Assembly: GCF_022095675.1 (NCBI RefSeq)
Contig: NZ_JAHYSG010000149.1
Span: forward strand, 1-24,863
Source of the DNA: Dactylosporangium sp. AC04546
Lineage (GTDB): Bacteria > Actinomycetota > Actinomycetes > Mycobacteriales > Micromonosporaceae
DNA: 24,863 nt
Reading direction: 5' to 3'
The position numbers were made by a program, and so were the translations under genes. Positions 23,216-24,863 of the stretch are shown here, in pieces. The notes beneath the pieces are model-generated. The model was not told the origin of the DNA, did no database searches, and saw nothing but the letters and a program-made list of their open reading frames with translations. Numbering within the stretch: position 1 is the first letter of the stretch; every line of letters begins with the position of its first letter.

Positions 23216-23833
23216 CTAGCCCGCCGACGGCGCCGGGCCACCCGTCCCGGCGTCGTCCGACGGCTGTGCGCGGGTCCAGAGGGTCAGGTCGCTGCTGGTG
23301 GCGACCGCCAGGGTGCGGCCCGACGGGGAGAAGCCCGCGGCGCGCAGCTCGGAGTAGCCGGCGTCGAAGATGTGCCACCACGTCTCGCCCAGGGTGCCGC
23401 GATAGGCGCCGGCGCCCGTCGACAGGATGACGCGGTCGTGGGGCCACTCCGGGCTGACCACGTCGATCATCCAGCCGCCCTCGGCCGTGGTGTGCAGGCC
23501 GCCGCCGAAGAGGCCGGCGATGCGGACCGGCTGCCCGGCGACCGGGCCGAGGCCCGGGCAGGTCAGGTCGGCATCGGCGGGGTAGGCCGAGTCGGCGTCC
23601 GGTTCGCGGTCCCGCGCGATCCTGGCTCCCGTCGTCGCGTCGAACAGGCCGTGGCCGTCGTGGGACACCACCATGACGACGTCCCGGCCGGCGGGGGCCT
23701 CGGCGAAGCCGATCCCGACCAGGCCGCCGATCGCGATGCCGCGGGCGGAAACCGGCCGCCACGGTGACGGCGGGGCCGTCACGGGTGCGGAGAGGAACCG
23801 TTCCCGCAGCTGCTGCTGGTACTCCGTCAGCAC
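23216..23833 (-). CDS. Hypothetical soluble protein
   Basis: A 205-aa protein of unknown function. A helical start (VLTEYQQQLRERFL) is followed by strand-rich sequence with beta-propeller-like phrases: GIAIGGLVGIGF, VVMVVSHDGHGLFDATTGARIARD, VRIAGLFGGGLHTT, GWMIDVVSPEWP, GFSPSGRTLAVATSSDLTLWTR. These recall WD40/PQQ-like blades, but the protein is too short for a full propeller. GTG 23833 is chosen because GAGGAG lies 7 bases upstream; ATG 23869 would overlap the divergent TOPRIM start. The start is 34 bases from that gene, so they share regulatory DNA. Confidence 0.7.
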   Translation of the reverse strand: MLTEYQQQLRERFLSAPVTAPPSPWRPVSARGIAIGGLVGIGFAEAPAGRDVVMVVSHDGHGLFDATTGARIARDREPDADSAYPADADLTCPGLGPVAGQPVRIAGLFGGGLHTTAEGGWMIDVVSPEWPHDRVILSTGAGAYRGTLGETWWHIFDAGYSELRAAGFSPSGRTLAVATSSDLTLWTRAQPSDDAGTGGPAPSAG

Positions 23834-23867
23834 TGCCGAACTCCTCGCGGGCGTCGATGATGGCATC

Positions 23868-24458
23868 ATGACCGTCGACGGCTACCTCAGCGGCCCTGGC
23901 GCATCGACCGCCGCCACGGCACTCGCGCTGGCGAAGGTCCGCGACGCGGCGACCGTGGTGCTCTGCGAGGGTATCAGCGACCAGATCGCCCTCGAGACCG
24001 CCGCCGCGGGCCGCGGCCGCGATCTCGGCGCGGAGCGGATCGTGGTCGTACCGATCGGCGGGGCACACGCGATCGGGGGGTTCCTGCCGCGCCTGGGCTC
24101 CGTGGTACGCCTGGCTGCGTTGTGTGACCTCCGCGAGGCGGAGCTGTTCCGGCGGGCGCTGCACGGGACCGGCCACCTCGGCCTGTACATCTGCGTCGAG
24201 GACCTGGAGGACGAGCTGCTCCGCGCCGCCGGCACCGCCGCGATGGAGGCGCTGGCCGAGTCGCAGGGCGACCTCGGCGCACTGCGGTCGCTGCGGCGCC
24301 AGCCGGCCTGGCGGGACCGGGACCCCGAGGCGCAGGTGCGCCGGTTCCTGGCGAGCGGCTCACGCCGCAAGCTGCGCTACGCACGGCTGCTCGTCGAGGC
24401 GGCAGTGCGCGAGAACACCCTGCCGCGCCCACTCGACGCACTGCTCACGGCCGTCTGA
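23868..24458 (+). CDS. Stand-alone OLD-type TOPRIM protein
   Basis: A 196-aa protein. DAATVVLCEGISDQIALETAAAGRG contains the TOPRIM glutamate (Glu34) and the next strand is ERIVVVPIGGAHAIGGF. LAALCDLREAELFRRAL places an Asp (Asp87) where TOPRIM has its first acidic DxD position, and VEDLEDELLRAAG matches the OLD-family helix. OLD nucleases carry this domain after an ABC-type ATPase; no ATPase is present here, so it is either a lone nuclease/nucleotidyl-transferase domain or works with a partner. It is in the same divergent pair as the 205-aa unknown gene. ATG 23868 lacks a strong ribosome site. Metal binding may be weak because the second Asp of DxD is Arg. Confidence 0.8.
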   Translation: MTVDGYLSGPGASTAATALALAKVRDAATVVLCEGISDQIALETAAAGRGRDLGAERIVVVPIGGAHAIGGFLPRLGSVVRLAALCDLREAELFRRALHGTGHLGLYICVEDLEDELLRAAGTAAMEALAESQGDLGALRSLRRQPAWRDRDPEAQVRRFLASGSRRKLRYARLLVEAAVRENTLPRPLDALLTAV

Positions 24459-24863
24459 TCATCGGGGTGGATGATCTCAACGTGCGTGACGGCCGGATCG
24501 TCTGCGCCTCGCCGACGGGCTCGGACGGTCGGCCTGCTGTCAGCGGCATCCTGAGCGGCGTCACGGCGAGTCCCGGCGAGCACCCGAGGCAACCCACACC
24601 AACATCACGAAGAGTTCTTGCCTTCGTGGACCGTGAACATGAAGAGTTGTGGTCGCCCTGGGTACAACAACGCTTCAGGATCATGGTCGACGGTGCCGTG
24701 GCGCAGCCCCGCAACCCGACCTCGCGACAACAACTCTTCGTGATCATGCCTTGCGGCTCGGCGTGCCGGTCTCCGTCGAGGTTCCCGCCGGCGATCGACA
24801 TGCTCAAGCCTCCGGGTGCACCGTGCCCAGGCCGTGGAGGCTCTCCGCGAGCGAGCGAGCGGG
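24459..24863. other. 405-base region without a convincing gene
   Basis: No frame has actinobacterial-like coding character: the longest open frame (minus strand, 24807-24445) is rich in Cys, Ser and Arg and lacks a ribosome site. The stretch is less GC-rich than the rest and holds four copies of a short element in 24603-24748. The last bases (24840-24863) contain repeated GCGA. It may carry the 3' end of the TOPRIM transcript, a small RNA, or a mobile or regulatory element. Confidence 0.55.
24603..24748. repeat. Cluster of four copies of a 15-22 bp element, two in each orientation
   Basis: Plus-strand copies: 24606-24620 (CACGAAGAGTTCTTG) and 24638-24652 (CATGAAGAGTTGTGG), starting 32 bases apart. 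Minus-strand copies, each 22 bases and preceded on + by different DNA: 24664-24685 and 24727-24748, 63 bases apart and matching at 19 of 22 positions. The shared core on the sense of the copies is GAAGAGTTGTTG, with CATGATC in front in the minus copies. The first copy also forms a hairpin with CTTCGTG at 24622-24628. The 32- and 63-base steps are close to 3 and 6 helical turns. Confidence 0.75.

Noticed and set aside
24445..24807. 120-codon minus-strand frame at the right end
   Set aside because: Cys/Ser/Arg-rich, no ribosome site, spans the repeat cluster and overlaps the TOPRIM end.

Overview
The window is very GC-rich actinobacterial DNA. Almost every codon ends in G or C, GTG starts are common, and several genes have a -10-like box only 6-7 bases before the start codon, as in leaderless actinobacterial transcripts. 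The gene mix (DGPF protein plus TPR-tailed ECF sigma factor, PadR plus FtsX-type ABC transporter, PknB-type kinase with FN3 domains, MFS_3 exporter) fits Actinomycetota, perhaps Micromonosporaceae; the family assignment is inference. No tRNA, rRNA, CRISPR array, transposase or phage gene was seen. The region looks like ordinary chromosome with some accessory character.

Layout. 1-4099 (+): a terminator-like hairpin, a tiny acidic protein built from a 42-base tandem repeat, a FUSC-type membrane protein, an MFS exporter and an unknown protein. 4110-4943 (-): an unknown two-TM membrane protein. 5083-10804 is a hydrolase island: a leaderless alpha/beta hydrolase on +, then on - an SDR-fold protein lacking its catalytic residues and a three-hydrolase operon (a Tat-exported hydrolase, a cofactor-free chloroperoxidase type and a third hydrolase). 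The operon is preceded by an AraC regulator and an MBL-fold hydrolase. A second, paralogous AraC gene is divergent at 10930-11868. 11837-12121 is a DUF418 remnant. 12178-13647 is a monofunctional catalase. 13779-14557 holds a divergent pair, an orphan barstar-type protein and an unknown 114-aa protein, each with a leaderless-type start. 14538-16214 (-) is a receptor Ser/Thr kinase with two duplicated FN3 domains.

16354-21610 (+) is the most system-like part. A PadR gene behind a perfect palindrome that overlaps its promoter is followed, with 4-base overlaps, by an ABC ATPase and an FtsX permease. After 13 bases comes a DGPF/YCII protein, then an overlapping ECF42-type sigma factor. A hairpin whose loop is the sigma stop codon ends this run. 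A DHFR/RibD-type reductase follows, with an upstream sequence resembling the promoter motif I recall for ECF42 factors.

21739-23833 (-) holds a membrane protein (probably frameshifted or truncated at its C-terminus), a small anchored protein with a leaderless-type start, and an unknown soluble protein. Divergent from the last is a stand-alone OLD-type TOPRIM protein (23868-24458). The last 405 bases have no convincing gene but hold four copies of a roughly 15-22-base element, two in each orientation.

I did not find a clear new defence or biosynthetic system. The best leads are the single PadR/ABC/DGPF/sigma transcription unit, the paired AraC-hydrolase island, the four-copy intergenic element, the 46-codon open extension at 21597-21740, and the orphan barstar and TOPRIM genes.
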